Source: Nitrospira sp. (lineage in GTDB: Bacteria; Nitrospirota; Nitrospiria; Nitrospirales; Nitrospiraceae). From it: a DNA stretch of 64,000 bases. The first letter of the stretch is position 1; every line of letters starts with the position of its first letter. The DNA lies in the NCBI GenBank assembly GCA_005116835.1, contig SWDM01000011.1, positions 1 to 64,000 of the forward strand, written 5' to 3'. The notes below the pieces were generated by a model, which had not been told where the DNA came from, did not search any database, and saw only the letters and a list, made by a program, of their open reading frames with translations. Positions 9,191 through 17,669 of the stretch are shown piece by piece. The position numbers and the translations under genes are program-made.

Positions 9191-10921
9191 TTATGTGGGG
9201 AGCTCAATGAGCCGTAGAGTGTAGAGGTATTGGTATAGCCCTTTATGTTCTATCAGCTCGGCATGAGTACCGGTTTCTGCGAGGCGCCCTTTGTTGAGGA
9301 CGAGAATCCGATCGGCTCGCTGAATAGTAGTTAATCGGTGTGCGATCACAAAAGTCGTTCGGCCCTTCATGAGGTGTTCTAAGGCTTCCTGAACGAGTCG
9401 CTCAGACTCACTGTCGAGGGCAGAGGTGGCTTCGTCCAACAACAGGATTCGTGGATTTTTCACGATAGCCCTGGCAATGGCAATGCGTTGCCGCTGTCCG
9501 CCCGATACGTTGATTCCCTTCTCCCCCACGATAGTCTGATACTGGTCGGGGAAGCTCATGATGAAATCGTGGGCATGGGCCGCACGGCTTGCCGTCACCA
9601 CCTCTTCTTGAGTGGCCTTTTCGTTTCCGTAGCGGATATTGTCGAGAATCGTCCCCCCGAACAAGATCGTCTCCTGCGGAACCAGCGCGATCTGCCGATA
9701 CCAACTGTCCATGGTCACTTGGCGGAGATCCTGCCCGTCGATGGTGATGGATCCCTCCGTCGGGTCGTAGAAACGGTGGAGCAAGTTCATCACGGTCGTT
9801 TTCCCAGCTCCAGTGGGGCCGACGATAGCCACCAGCTCGCCTGGCTTCGCTTCGAACGACACATCCGTTAAGACCGGCTGGCGTGGATCGTAGGCAAAGC
9901 CGACATGCTCTGCTCGGATATGCCCGGAAACCATGGGTAACGAAATGGCCGTGGGGGAATCGCTTACCTCGGAGCAGGTGTCTAGAATTTCAAACACCCG
10001 TTGAGTCGCGCCCTGCGCTTCCCTGATCTGAGCGAATACGCGGGCAGCGGAACTAAAAGGGCCGACCAGAATTCCAGCAAAGAGGACGAAAGCAAAAAGG
10101 TCGCCAGGCGATACAGTCCCGTCGATGACCTGCCGTCCCCCATACCACAACACAGCCGCGGCGGCCGCGAAGGTGAGGAGGCTGATGACGGGAATAAACA
10201 CTGCCATGACCCCGGCCTTTCGCATCGTGAATTGCAACGTCTGTTCTACTTGCGCAGCAAACCTGGTTTCTTCGCGCTGGGCTTGGACGAAGGACTTCAC
10301 AATCCGGATACCGGAGATCACTTCCTCGATGAGGGTACTCATGGCAGCGGTGTGATCTTGTATCGAAGTCGAGAGAGATTTCAGCTTTCGCCCAAAAAAC
10401 TTTGCCACAAGGACCAGCAATGGGAGCAGGACCAGGATCAAGATGCAGAGTCGCCAATTCATCGTCAGTAAGAACGCAATGCCTCCGACGAACGTCACGA
10501 GTTGTTTCGCACTGTCGATGGGGGTTTCCGTGACGACCGACTGGATAACCGTCACGTCGTTCATGAGCCGTGAGAGCAGTTCGCCGGTTCGCCTGCGGGC
10601 AAAGAAGCTCACTGATAAGGTATGCAGATGCCCAAAGAGATGCCGGCGGAAGTCGGAAATAATACGCTGAGAAATCCAGGCAGTCAGATAGCTATGGCCC
10701 ATCGAACAGAGCCCCTGAAGGACAACGAGTCCAAGAAAGATGGCGATCATGTCCGTCATTCTGGACTGGTCGCGCTGCACGGTAATGATGTCCCACAGGG
10801 AACCGGCTAGCCGTAGCAAGGCGAGATTGATACCGGCGACGCCCATGACCAGAAGGCCTGCCAGTACCATGCGGGATAGGTAGGGCTTCAGGAACGGAAG
10901 GAATCGTGAAAGGGTGGACAT
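9191..10921 (-). CDS. msbA: MsbA-type ABC exporter (fused permease and ATPase)
   Basis: A 576-residue half-transporter with six membrane helices in the first 310 residues and a C-terminal ATPase. The ATPase shows Walker A GPTGAGKTT, the Q-loop at ALVPQETILFGG, signature VSGGQRQRIA, Walker B ILLLDEATSALD and H-loop FVIAHRLTT. This domain order and length match MsbA, which flips lipid A-core across the inner membrane as a homodimer; related exporters look the same, so the lipid substrate is inferred. It is transcribed alone here. The nearest upstream minus-strand gene (GTG start at 11225) ends at 11007, leaving an 85-base gap. Confidence 0.8.
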   Translation of the reverse strand: MSTLSRFLPFLKPYLSRMVLAGLLVMGVAGINLALLRLAGSLWDIITVQRDQSRMTDMIAIFLGLVVLQGLCSMGHSYLTAWISQRIISDFRRHLFGHLHTLSVSFFARRRTGELLSRLMNDVTVIQSVVTETPIDSAKQLVTFVGGIAFLLTMNWRLCILILVLLPLLVLVAKFFGRKLKSLSTSIQDHTAAMSTLIEEVISGIRIVKSFVQAQREETRFAAQVEQTLQFTMRKAGVMAVFIPVISLLTFAAAAAVLWYGGRQVIDGTVSPGDLFAFVLFAGILVGPFSSAARVFAQIREAQGATQRVFEILDTCSEVSDSPTAISLPMVSGHIRAEHVGFAYDPRQPVLTDVSFEAKPGELVAIVGPTGAGKTTVMNLLHRFYDPTEGSITIDGQDLRQVTMDSWYRQIALVPQETILFGGTILDNIRYGNEKATQEEVVTASRAAHAHDFIMSFPDQYQTIVGEKGINVSGGQRQRIAIARAIVKNPRILLLDEATSALDSESERLVQEALEHLMKGRTTFVIAHRLTTIQRADRILVLNKGRLAETGTHAELIEHKGLYQYLYTLRLIELPT

Positions 10922-11006
10922 GATGAAGAGTGATCTTAGAGGAGGAGGTTGCTGGAACGCACGATTGAACAGTGAAAGCGGCGCAAGCCTGAGATATGGG
11001 CGGCAG

Positions 11007-11225
11007 CTAGAGCTCTGCGATCGACTCGATCAGGGTCTTGTTGATAGCCACGAAGTCCGAGTGTTCCTTGTCATCGATCGTGACGTCAGTAAGGCTGATA
11101 AAGAGACGTTGCTCTTCGTTGATCGCGTCTGAAACGCGATTCCGCATAGGGGGGATGAGAAATTCGCCAACGTAGACGCAATTTACAGTCCGGACGCGAA
11201 TGCGAACCTTCTTGCCTTCTGGCAC
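11007..11225 (-). CDS. small conserved-type hypothetical protein
   Basis: A 72-residue protein that starts with GTG at 11223-11225, with GGAGGAG ending 6 bases upstream. The sequence is beta-rich (KVRIRVRTVNCVYVGEFLIPP ... LFISLTDVTID) and ends in a short helix. The shape is compatible with a small barrel such as an Sm-like or PilZ-like fold, but I cannot assign a family. It lies 29 bases after the tiny COX24-like gene and is probably co-transcribed with it, which hints at a role close to translation or RNA. Confidence 0.5.
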   Translation of the reverse strand: MPEGKKVRIRVRTVNCVYVGEFLIPPMRNRVSDAINEEQRLFISLTDVTIDDKEHSDFVAINKTLIESIAEL

Positions 11226-11254
11226 GAATTCTCCTCCCCCTGCTCGGGCGAAGC

Positions 11255-11350
11255 CTAGCTTTTACGACGTTCGAACTTTTGACGCCGGCGCAGCTTCTTG
11301 TACTTGTGTTTGCGCATTTTTTTGCGGCGTTTTTTCAACACACTGGACAT
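11255..11350 (-). CDS. AURKAIP1/COX24-domain-type tiny basic protein
   Basis: A 31-residue protein beginning MSSVLKKRRKKMRKHKYKKL and ending RRRQKFERRKS, with 20 Lys/Arg in 31 positions. AGGAG lies about 8 bases before the ATG at 11350. The sequence matches the bacterial AURKAIP1/COX24-domain proteins, relatives of a mitochondrial ribosome small-subunit protein and thought to bind the ribosome; this is recalled family knowledge. It heads a two-gene unit with the 72-residue gene downstream. It is short enough to be missed by gene callers. Confidence 0.75.
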   Translation of the reverse strand: MSSVLKKRRKKMRKHKYKKLRRRQKFERRKS

Positions 11351-11431
11351 ACGTTATCTCTCCTGAAGGGGCGGAGTGTAGAAGTTTCCGAGTGAAATTG
11401 CAAGCGCATCGACGGATTAAATTGAGCATGT

Positions 11432-11626
11432 TAGCCCGCATTATTCATGCGGGGTTGCTGCTGCAATCGCGCATTCGCTGCGACGACAAGCCTTCGGCGG
11501 GCAGGCTTGCCGTTCGCTCCCTCGACGTACTGTGCAAGTAGGCCTCGGGCTCTCACGGCTCCGCGTGCCCGTCTTGCCACGCGACTGCGCGATTTCGCGG
11601 CGAACCGTCATGAATAATGCGGGCTA
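11432..11626 (+). repeat. MITE-like element, family A copy 1 (195 bp)
   Basis: Both ends carry an inverted repeat of 18-19 bp, TAGCCCGCATTATTCATG, and the inside is largely self-complementary (GCTGCAATCGCG, GCGATTTCGCGGCGAACCGTCATGA). Similar elements of 194 bp lie at 44717 and 61070, both in the opposite orientation to this one. It has no coding capacity. It lies between the divergent COX24-like and lipoprotein genes. Confidence 0.75.
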
Positions 11627-11682
11627 GGCTGAGGCCGCGTCTTTGTGATCTGCGACGAGATGAGGTCCAGCGCAGGAGTCGC

Positions 11683-11711
11683 TTGACCTGCCTGATACTC
11701 GTTCCTATATA
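11683..11711 (+). promoter_or_regulatory. sigma-70 type promoter of the lipoprotein-nadB unit
   Basis: TTGACC at 11683-11688, a 17-base spacer and TATATA at 11706-11711 (or TATACT at 11708-11713 with a 19-base spacer). Transcription would begin at about 11718, only a few bases before the ATG at 11722, so the message may be leaderless. Confidence 0.5.
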
Positions 11712-11721
11712 CTGCCCCATC

Positions 11722-12228
11722 ATGCCTTTGTACAAATTTCCATTCTTCCTCTTCTTGCTCTTGTTCGGCTCGATGTTATTAATCGGCGTTGGGTGTAGTG
11801 GCAAGGCCAATCAATATCCCGAGGATCACGAACGGTATCTTCGCATCGACCGGGCAGTGGAATCGCTTCGGCAGGCTTATGTGAAGAAAAACTTGTCCGA
11901 TCTGGCATCGCTGATGACGTCGGGCGATCAGCTTGATCGGCTGCGTGAAGAGGCTCAAGGTGATTTCGAGACCTTTAACTCTATGGTATTGGACTTTGCA
12001 GTGGAGCGTATCATGATCGAAGGGGACAACGTCGATGTCTTCGTACATTGGCAGGGGTTGTGGAAAAAAGATGCGGACGACCCCGGTCTCCGCCAACGGG
12101 GCCATACAAAGTTGCTGTGGGTTGGTACGAAATCGATTCTCTTGCGCGGGGTTCAAGGCGATGCTCCTTTCGGTATGAAAGCGCGGCAGGTTATGCCCGA
12201 CCCTGCAAGTTCTCTGAAGAAGAAATAA
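11722..12228 (+). CDS. hypothetical lipoprotein
   Basis: A 168-residue protein with a strongly hydrophobic signal (FPFFLFLLLFGSMLLIGVGC) ending in a GVG-C lipobox, so it is probably membrane-anchored in the periplasm. The mature part is helical at first (RAVESLRQAYVKKNLSDLASL), then has beta strands around DVFVHWQGLW and HTKLLWVGTK, like a small NTF2- or SnoaL-type domain. ATG 11722 has no Shine-Dalgarno sequence and sits just past a likely promoter. It ends 3 bases before nadB, so the two are co-transcribed, although no metabolic link is obvious. Confidence 0.65.
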   Translation: MPLYKFPFFLFLLLFGSMLLIGVGCSGKANQYPEDHERYLRIDRAVESLRQAYVKKNLSDLASLMTSGDQLDRLREEAQGDFETFNSMVLDFAVERIMIEGDNVDVFVHWQGLWKKDADDPGLRQRGHTKLLWVGTKSILLRGVQGDAPFGMKARQVMPDPASSLKKK

Positions 12229-12231
12229 TCC

Positions 12232-13875
12232 ATGCCAACTCGTCGATCCCGCACTCCAGCTCAGGCTGATTTCTTGGTCATTGGAAGCGGTGTGGCCGGT
12301 CTCCGTGCGGCGTTGGAGCTGAGCCGGTTCGGCCGTGTCGCGGTATTGACGAAAGGCCACCCGCTTCAGAGCAGTTCCATCCACGCCCAGGGCGGAGTGG
12401 CGGTGGCGATGAGTGAAGAGGATGACGTTGCCATCCATTTAACCGACACGCTTAAGGCGGGGCATGGGCTCTGTCGAAAAGAAGCGGTGCGGGTTCTTGT
12501 TGAAGAAGGGCCTGAGCGAATTCAAGAATTGATCGGATGGGGAGCGAAGTTCGACAAAGTCGGCGGCAAGTTCGCATTTGCCCGTGAGGCTGCTCATAGT
12601 CGAAGCCGTATTCTGCGTGCGCGGGGGGATGCCACGGGGAACGAGATGGTGCGAGTGTTGATTGCCGAGGCGAATCGGCGGGAGCAGATTCAGCGATTGG
12701 ATCATCACTTTACCGTGGATCTCATTGTCGACGCAGGACGTTGCTGCGGGGCTGTTGTGCTGGATGAAGGGTCTGGCCGCCAGTTCGTCTTGCCGGCTCG
12801 CGCAATCGTCCTGACAACCGGTGGGGCGGGTCATATCTATGCGCGGACGACCAATCCTCCGAACGCTACCGGCGATGGGATGGCCATGGCGTTGCGCGCC
12901 GGCGCGGTGCTTCAGGATATGGAGTTTGTGCAGTTTCACCCCACCGCGCTGTATTTGCCATCGAGTCCGCCATTTTTACTGTCGGAGGCGATGCGAGGCG
13001 AGGGGGCGCAGCTTCGCAACAATAAAGGGGCGCTATTCATGCAGCGATACCATCCTATGGGGGCGTTAGCCCCACGAGACATCGTCTCCCGTGCAATCTT
13101 GGCGGAGATGGCGGCGACGAAAGCGCGCCATGTCTATCTTGACGTTACCCACCTGGGGGCAGATTTCGTGAAGCGGCGTTTCCCGACGATTTATGCGACG
13201 TGCCTACGTTATGACATCGATATTACGGAGGAATGGATCCCGGTCTCTCCCAGCGCGCATTATATGATGGGCGGGGTCTGGACCGATCTGAACGGTGCGA
13301 CGACGGTTCCTGGGCTCTTTGCCGCTGGGGAGGTGGCCTGTAGCGGTGTGCATGGAGCGAATCGTCTGGCGAGTAATTCCTTGCTCGAAGGATTGGTGTT
13401 TGGTGCGCGAGCGGCATCGGCAGCTGTGGCCTTTGCCGCTCGTCATGAGGCTCCTACCCTATCGTCCCAGGAGGCTACGCTTCGAGCCGGCCAATTCGGC
13501 ACATTAGAGGATGCGGAAAAACTGCGGAGTTCACTCAGGCGAACGATGTGGGGGCAGGTTGGTGTGATTCGCTCGGGCGAGTCGCTTATCCGGGCCTGCG
13601 CGCAACTCTCACGATGGGCCCAACTTGTAACCCAGCCGTTTGCCAGCCGAGCAGCGCTGGAAGTAAAAAACATGGTACAGGTAGCGCAATGTGTTGCGGA
13701 AGCGGCGCTGTGGCGGGAGAATAGCGTCGGGGCTCATTACCGGTCGGATTTCCCGGAGGCCAAACGTGCTGGCTGGCAACAACACAGTCGCCTGTCGAGC
13801 GGGGAAGTCGTTAGCGGGAAGACATTTCAGAAGTCGCGGGGGCTGCTGTTATCACTGCGGGGGCGTATCGGCTGA
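12232..13875 (+). CDS. nadB: L-aspartate oxidase
   Basis: A 547-residue FAD enzyme that oxidises L-aspartate to iminoaspartate, the first step of de novo NAD synthesis; NadA, the next enzyme, is not in the window. Seen are the FAD site DFLVIGSGVAGLRAALELS, SSSIHAQGGVAVA, the active-site block MEFVQFHPTAL, LAPRDIVSRAI and the C-terminal FAD contact GANRLASNSLLEGLVFGARAA. The length fits the family. It starts 3 bases after the lipoprotein stop, and its last 65 bases overlap the convergent transglycosylase gene. Confidence 0.92.
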   Translation: MPTRRSRTPAQADFLVIGSGVAGLRAALELSRFGRVAVLTKGHPLQSSSIHAQGGVAVAMSEEDDVAIHLTDTLKAGHGLCRKEAVRVLVEEGPERIQELIGWGAKFDKVGGKFAFAREAAHSRSRILRARGDATGNEMVRVLIAEANRREQIQRLDHHFTVDLIVDAGRCCGAVVLDEGSGRQFVLPARAIVLTTGGAGHIYARTTNPPNATGDGMAMALRAGAVLQDMEFVQFHPTALYLPSSPPFLLSEAMRGEGAQLRNNKGALFMQRYHPMGALAPRDIVSRAILAEMAATKARHVYLDVTHLGADFVKRRFPTIYATCLRYDIDITEEWIPVSPSAHYMMGGVWTDLNGATTVPGLFAAGEVACSGVHGANRLASNSLLEGLVFGARAASAAVAFAARHEAPTLSSQEATLRAGQFGTLEDAEKLRSSLRRTMWGQVGVIRSGESLIRACAQLSRWAQLVTQPFASRAALEVKNMVQVAQCVAEAALWRENSVGAHYRSDFPEAKRAGWQQHSRLSSGEVVSGKTFQKSRGLLLSLRGRIG

Positions 13876-14524
13876 CCGGACGTTCCAGGATGACACCATC
13901 GCCAACCAGGAATGTGCGGTAGTATCGGAGTACCTTCCGAACATATTGCCTGGTTTCATCGAACGGGGGCAGCGCCTGATAGCGTTCGACCGCATTCTCT
14001 CCGGCATTGTAGGCTGCAAGGGCTAGCGGTAAGTTGCCATGAAAGCGGTCGAGCAACAGGCGTAAGTATTTCGTCCCTCCTCCCACATTATCGTCAGGGT
14101 CATACATATCACGCACGTCCATACGCAGGGCTGTCTGCGGCATCAGTTGCATCAGGCCAATCGCTCCAGCACGGGAAACTGCCCGTGGATCGAAGTCCGA
14201 TTCAGCTTTGATAACGGCTCGGACCAGCGCCGGGTGGAGCTGGTGTCGTGAGGAGTGCCGACGAATAACCGGTTCGAGTTCCTGCTCGGACAAGGTGGCA
14301 TGGAATCGGCTGGATTCGACATCGACTTTTCGATAGCGATGATCGGAGGGGACGTTAGTGAGCGAAATCGAACCGTTGGGCCCGATAAACTGATAAATCT
14401 CCGCTGCAGCCGTCGGCATCGATAAGGCTAGCGAGCCCACTCCCGCCAGTACCGCCGCCGAGGTGAGTCCAATGACTGCATGTCGTCTGAGGCCTCTTAT
14501 TACTAGAGAAAAGCTGTTGTGCAT
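13811..14524 (-). CDS. lytic transglycosylase with DUF4124-like N-terminal segment
   Basis: A 237-residue exported murein hydrolase. The signal peptide ends at PTAAA-EI, followed by the DUF4124-like strand IYQFIGPNGSISLTNVPSD. The SLT (goose-lysozyme-like) domain covers about residues 85-205: catalytic Glu108 in AVIKAESDFDP, then GAIGLMQLMPQTA, YLRLLLDRF and LALAAYNAGENAVE. Such enzymes cut peptidoglycan with formation of 1,6-anhydro ends. Its 3' end overlaps nadB tail-to-tail by 65 bases, so both proteins constrain the same DNA. Confidence 0.88.
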   Translation of the reverse strand: MHNSFSLVIRGLRRHAVIGLTSAAVLAGVGSLALSMPTAAAEIYQFIGPNGSISLTNVPSDHRYRKVDVESSRFHATLSEQELEPVIRRHSSRHQLHPALVRAVIKAESDFDPRAVSRAGAIGLMQLMPQTALRMDVRDMYDPDDNVGGGTKYLRLLLDRFHGNLPLALAAYNAGENAVERYQALPPFDETRQYVRKVLRYYRTFLVGDGVILERPVSRYAPAVITAAPATSEMSSR

Positions 14525-14638
14525 GGTTGCAACGATATCAGTCCACCACCGTGTGTCAAGAAAATGCAGGTCTTGTACCTGGTGGCAGAGGCAGAATGGC
14601 TTGGAAAAACAATGAGGTCTGTGAGGGATGACGAACGG

Positions 14639-15514
14639 CTAGGGTTCTAGATAGCGCGCCCGATTGCCAATAAATAGCCTGTGGAGCTGTTGGGTAATAG
14701 ATCCTGGTGCTCCATTCCCAATCGGATATCCGTCTACCATTGTGACCGGCATCACTTCCATGCTGGTGTTGGTGAGAAAACACTCTTCTGCTTTCCGGAT
14801 CGCTTCAACCCCAAAATGTCCTTCAGCAACGGGGATCTGCGCTTCTTGTGCGAGGTTGAGGACGATGTCTCGCGTAATCCCGTCTAGCAGACCGCAGGCA
14901 AGCGCCGGGGTACAGAGTTGTCCTGCTTGGACGAAAAAGAGATTGCTGACGGTGCATTCCGTCAGATGTGATTCCCAGTTGAGCAGGATGCTGTCGAAGG
15001 CACCGGCCGCGATAGCTTCCCGTTTGGCTAGAATATTGTTCAGGAAGTTGGTGGCTTTGATTTGTGGCGAAATGGCGCTGGGAAGGTTCCGCCTCGTTTC
15101 GGCAACGATCAGCTTCACACCGGTTCGGTATTGCTCAGGTGAGGGAGGGTGAAGCGGTTTAGTCATAATAACCAGGGTGGGGGTTGGGCAGAGAGCTGGA
15201 TCGAGACCGATGTCGCCAGCCCCTCGGGAGATAGTGATGCGAAGGTACGCGTCGGTCCGTTCGTGCCCGACATCATTCCTTGTCATCGATTCGTGAAGGA
15301 GCGCCGGCCATCTGTGATCGGGAATAGGGATAGTCAGACCGATGGCATCAGCAGATCGGCGAAGCCGGGTAAGGTGTTGGTTTCGCATGAAGATCCGACT
15401 TCCGTAGGAACGAATCGTTTCATAGACGCCGTCGCCATAGAGAAAGCCATGATCGAAAACAGAGACAACGGCCTCTTCTTCTTTCACAAATCGATCGTTG
15501 AGATAAATCCACAT
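14639..15514 (-). CDS. pabC: class IV aminotransferase, probable aminodeoxychorismate lyase
   Basis: A 291-residue PLP enzyme of the fold-type IV group (branched-chain/D-amino acid aminotransferases and PabC). Seen are FDHGFLYGDGVYETIRSY, the PLP lysine in IKATNFLNNILAK, LTECTVSNLFF and LLDGITRDIVL. Fold-type IV members are hard to separate by eye. I favour 4-amino-4-deoxychorismate lyase, which releases pyruvate to make p-aminobenzoate for folate, because the gene begins 3 bases after the stop of pabB in the same operon. A D-alanine or branched-chain aminotransferase is the alternative. Confidence 0.75.
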   Translation of the reverse strand: MWIYLNDRFVKEEEAVVSVFDHGFLYGDGVYETIRSYGSRIFMRNQHLTRLRRSADAIGLTIPIPDHRWPALLHESMTRNDVGHERTDAYLRITISRGAGDIGLDPALCPTPTLVIMTKPLHPPSPEQYRTGVKLIVAETRRNLPSAISPQIKATNFLNNILAKREAIAAGAFDSILLNWESHLTECTVSNLFFVQAGQLCTPALACGLLDGITRDIVLNLAQEAQIPVAEGHFGVEAIRKAEECFLTNTSMEVMPVTMVDGYPIGNGAPGSITQQLHRLFIGNRARYLEP

Positions 15515-15517
15515 CGG

Positions 15518-16999
15518 TTAGATCTGTTGTAGTGCGCTGAAAAATGCCTGGGCCTTCTGGAGCGTTTCCTCGTATTCCTTGGCCGGGTCGGAGTCGGCGA
15601 CAATCCCGGCCCCGACTTGCAAGTAGCCTTTCCCCCCGCACCATATCAAAGTTCGAATCACGATGTTGAGATCGAGATCGCCATTCCAGCCGATGTACCC
15701 AAAGGATCCGGTGTAGGGCCCGCGGCGTACAGGCTCGAGTTCTTCAATGACCTCCATACAGCGGATCTTTGGGACACCCGTGATGGTGCCTCCGGGAAAT
15801 AACGCCTGAATTAGGTCGAAGGGTGTGGCGTCTGGCCTTAAGGCCCCGCTGATGTTGGACACGATGTGGCTGACGTGGGAGTATTGCTCAATCGCCATGA
15901 ATTCATCGACTTTCACGCTACCGAATTGGCAGACGCGGCCCAGATCGTTTCGTTCGAGATCGACGAGCATGAGGTGTTCCGCTCGTTCCTTCTCATTGGC
16001 GAGTAATTCAATAATGAGGCGTTGATCGTCAGTAACGTCGAGCCCGCGAGGTCTGGTTCCGGCAATCGGCCGCGTATCTGCCTGTCGGTTGTGCAGACGG
16101 ACCAGCCGTTCCGGTGAGGAACTGATTAGCGTGACATCGTCGAAATGTATGAGCCCTGAGAAAGGTGAAGGGTTCACGGTTTGGAGACGTCGGTAGAGTT
16201 CCTGCTCATAGGGGAGCCGATCGGCGCCATCGTTATAGGTGCCGGGAGGGTGCAGGGTAAAGCGATGTGACAGGTTCGCCTGGTAGATGTCGCCTGCCGC
16301 AATATATCCCTGGCAACGCCGCACTTGATCGAGGTAGGCGTCTCTCGTTTGATCAGGGCGAAAGGCCATGTGATTGAGGGACGGGAGCTGCGTAAGGGGA
16401 GCCGACTTCCTATTGAGGCTGGCTTCCCATTGGGCCAGCCGGTCTAAGCCTTCGCGATAGAGTTTCTCTCGGGGCTCTCCCAAAAACCGATCCATGGGCG
16501 GGCAAAAGATGATCTGTGGACGTCCGGTCCGATGATTGACAGCGATGACAATGTCATAGAGGCCGAATTGAAGATGAGGCAGCAGCAGGTCGTCCTTGGC
16601 AATGGAGGGGAGTGATTCAAACTCACGCACCAGATCATAGCTAAGGTAACCGACGGCTCCACCTAAAAAGGGAGGCAGGCCAGGAGGAAGTTCAAACTGG
16701 GGGCCTGTAAATAACCGGCAGAGGCTCCCGAATGGGTCGGGAGTGTATTGCCTCCCTTCCTGGGTGCGGAGGAAGCCTTGCCCTTGGCGTCCGGTCAGCA
16801 ATGAGTAGGGGCTGCTCCCCAGAAACGAGTAACAGTCTCCTCCGTCTGTGCCCCTTCCGCTGTCCAGTAGAAATGATGGTTGAGAGGGGGAAGCAATCTG
16901 GCGGTACAACTCAAACGGTGATTTTCCCTGCTCCCCCATTGTGAGGATCAGGGGTTGTGGAGGACCGATCAGGAAGGATGGTTGGGAGAATCGAGTCAT
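15518..16999 (-). CDS. pabB: aminodeoxychorismate synthase component I
   Basis: A 493-residue chorismate-utilising enzyme that makes 4-amino-4-deoxychorismate with ammonia from a PabA-type amidotransferase; no pabA is nearby. Typical motifs are PIAGTRPRG, ERAEHLMLVDLERNDLGR, PGGTITGVPKIRCMEVIEEL and YTGSFGYIGWNGDLDLNIVIRT. TrpE shares much of this; the pabC-like gene directly downstream favours PabB. The ATG at 16997-16999 is also the first codon inside a 122-bp duplicated block, so the promoter region of this gene exists twice. Confidence 0.85.
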   Translation of the reverse strand: MTRFSQPSFLIGPPQPLILTMGEQGKSPFELYRQIASPSQPSFLLDSGRGTDGGDCYSFLGSSPYSLLTGRQGQGFLRTQEGRQYTPDPFGSLCRLFTGPQFELPPGLPPFLGGAVGYLSYDLVREFESLPSIAKDDLLLPHLQFGLYDIVIAVNHRTGRPQIIFCPPMDRFLGEPREKLYREGLDRLAQWEASLNRKSAPLTQLPSLNHMAFRPDQTRDAYLDQVRRCQGYIAAGDIYQANLSHRFTLHPPGTYNDGADRLPYEQELYRRLQTVNPSPFSGLIHFDDVTLISSSPERLVRLHNRQADTRPIAGTRPRGLDVTDDQRLIIELLANEKERAEHLMLVDLERNDLGRVCQFGSVKVDEFMAIEQYSHVSHIVSNISGALRPDATPFDLIQALFPGGTITGVPKIRCMEVIEELEPVRRGPYTGSFGYIGWNGDLDLNIVIRTLIWCGGKGYLQVGAGIVADSDPAKEYEETLQKAQAFFSALQQI

Positions 17000-17118
17000 G
17001 GATGAATAAGTCTTGCTCTAATAAGTGCGCGGCACTACTATACTCTACCGATCTGGCCCTTTCACAGCGTATGACCGGCTTGACAATTTCACCGTGATTC
17101 TGGTTGAATTGCGCGCCC
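16997..17118. repeat. 122-bp direct repeat, copy 1 (pabB side)
   Basis: Bases 16997-17118 recur, with no difference I can see, 243 bases on at 17240-17361. The block holds TTGACA at 17080-17085 on the plus strand and a TATAGT-like box on the minus strand, so it looks like the shared control region of the divergent pabB and atp operons. This copy is attached to pabB. Confidence 0.9.
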
Positions 17119-17239
17119 CCGCATCTGTCTCACCTCTTGTAGTACGGTCGCCCATGTCATAGTGGCCCTCCTTGAGGGGCCACCCTAAACCGGACAGATC
17201 ACGTGCTACAAAAACCGGACAGATGATGTGCTATCTACA
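17119..17239. mobile_element. 121-bp insert between the duplicated blocks, possible IS end
   Basis: The spacer between the two direct repeats contains a hairpin (GTGGCCCTC ... GAGGGGCCAC, 17162-17183) and two 22-base direct repeats at 17187-17208 and 17212-17233. These have a 25-base period, begin AAACCGGACAGAT and differ at two positions. Short tandem motifs like these are seen at the ends of some insertion sequences such as the IS21 group. It may be the scar of an element; the family is uncertain. Confidence 0.4.
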
Positions 17240-17361
17240 CATGGATGAATAAGTCTTGCTCTAATAAGTGCGCGGCACTACTATACTCTACCGATCTGGC
17301 CCTTTCACAGCGTATGACCGGCTTGACAATTTCACCGTGATTCTGGTTGAATTGCGCGCCC
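17240..17361. repeat. 122-bp direct repeat, copy 2 (atp side)
   Basis: Second copy of the block at 16997, ending 58 bases before atpI. TTGACA at 17323-17328 with TTGAAT 18 bases on could form the atp operon promoter. The pabB start codon at its left edge is cut off from any pabB coding sequence. Confidence 0.9.
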
Positions 17362-17418
17362 GCCATCGGCAGAGTCTTTGCGTCATGTGCTGCATTGTCT
17401 CTCCTCCGTGGGTATGAC

Positions 17419-17640
17419 ATGCCCCCTTCACAAGATCCTTTGTACGCCGGGCTCGGCCAAGCGGTCCGGATCGCAACCGATCTGCTCGCTGCGTTGATTG
17501 TCGGAGGAGGGCTGGGTTGGGCTTGTGACAGATACCTCTTCGACTCCACTCCCTGGGGGATGGCTGGAGGCCTTGTGTTGGGGATCATAACTGGGATCAG
17601 GAACGCGTATCGGTCGTCGCAGCGGTGGCCAAAAACATAA
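17419..17640 (+). CDS. atpI: ATP synthase assembly-type protein AtpI/AtpZ
   Basis: A 73-residue membrane protein with two hydrophobic segments (IATDLLAALIVGGGLGWACD and TPWGMAGGLVLGIITGI), the normal AtpI pattern. AtpI helps assemble the c-ring and may move Mg2+. The ATG at 17419 (MPPSQDPLYAGLG) fits the family, though only a weak ribosome site precedes it. It leads the atpI-B-E-F cluster, 29 bases before atpB. Confidence 0.75.
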   Translation: MPPSQDPLYAGLGQAVRIATDLLAALIVGGGLGWACDRYLFDSTPWGMAGGLVLGIITGIRNAYRSSQRWPKT

Positions 17641-17669
17641 CGTAATCTAACTGAAAGTAAGACAGAGTT

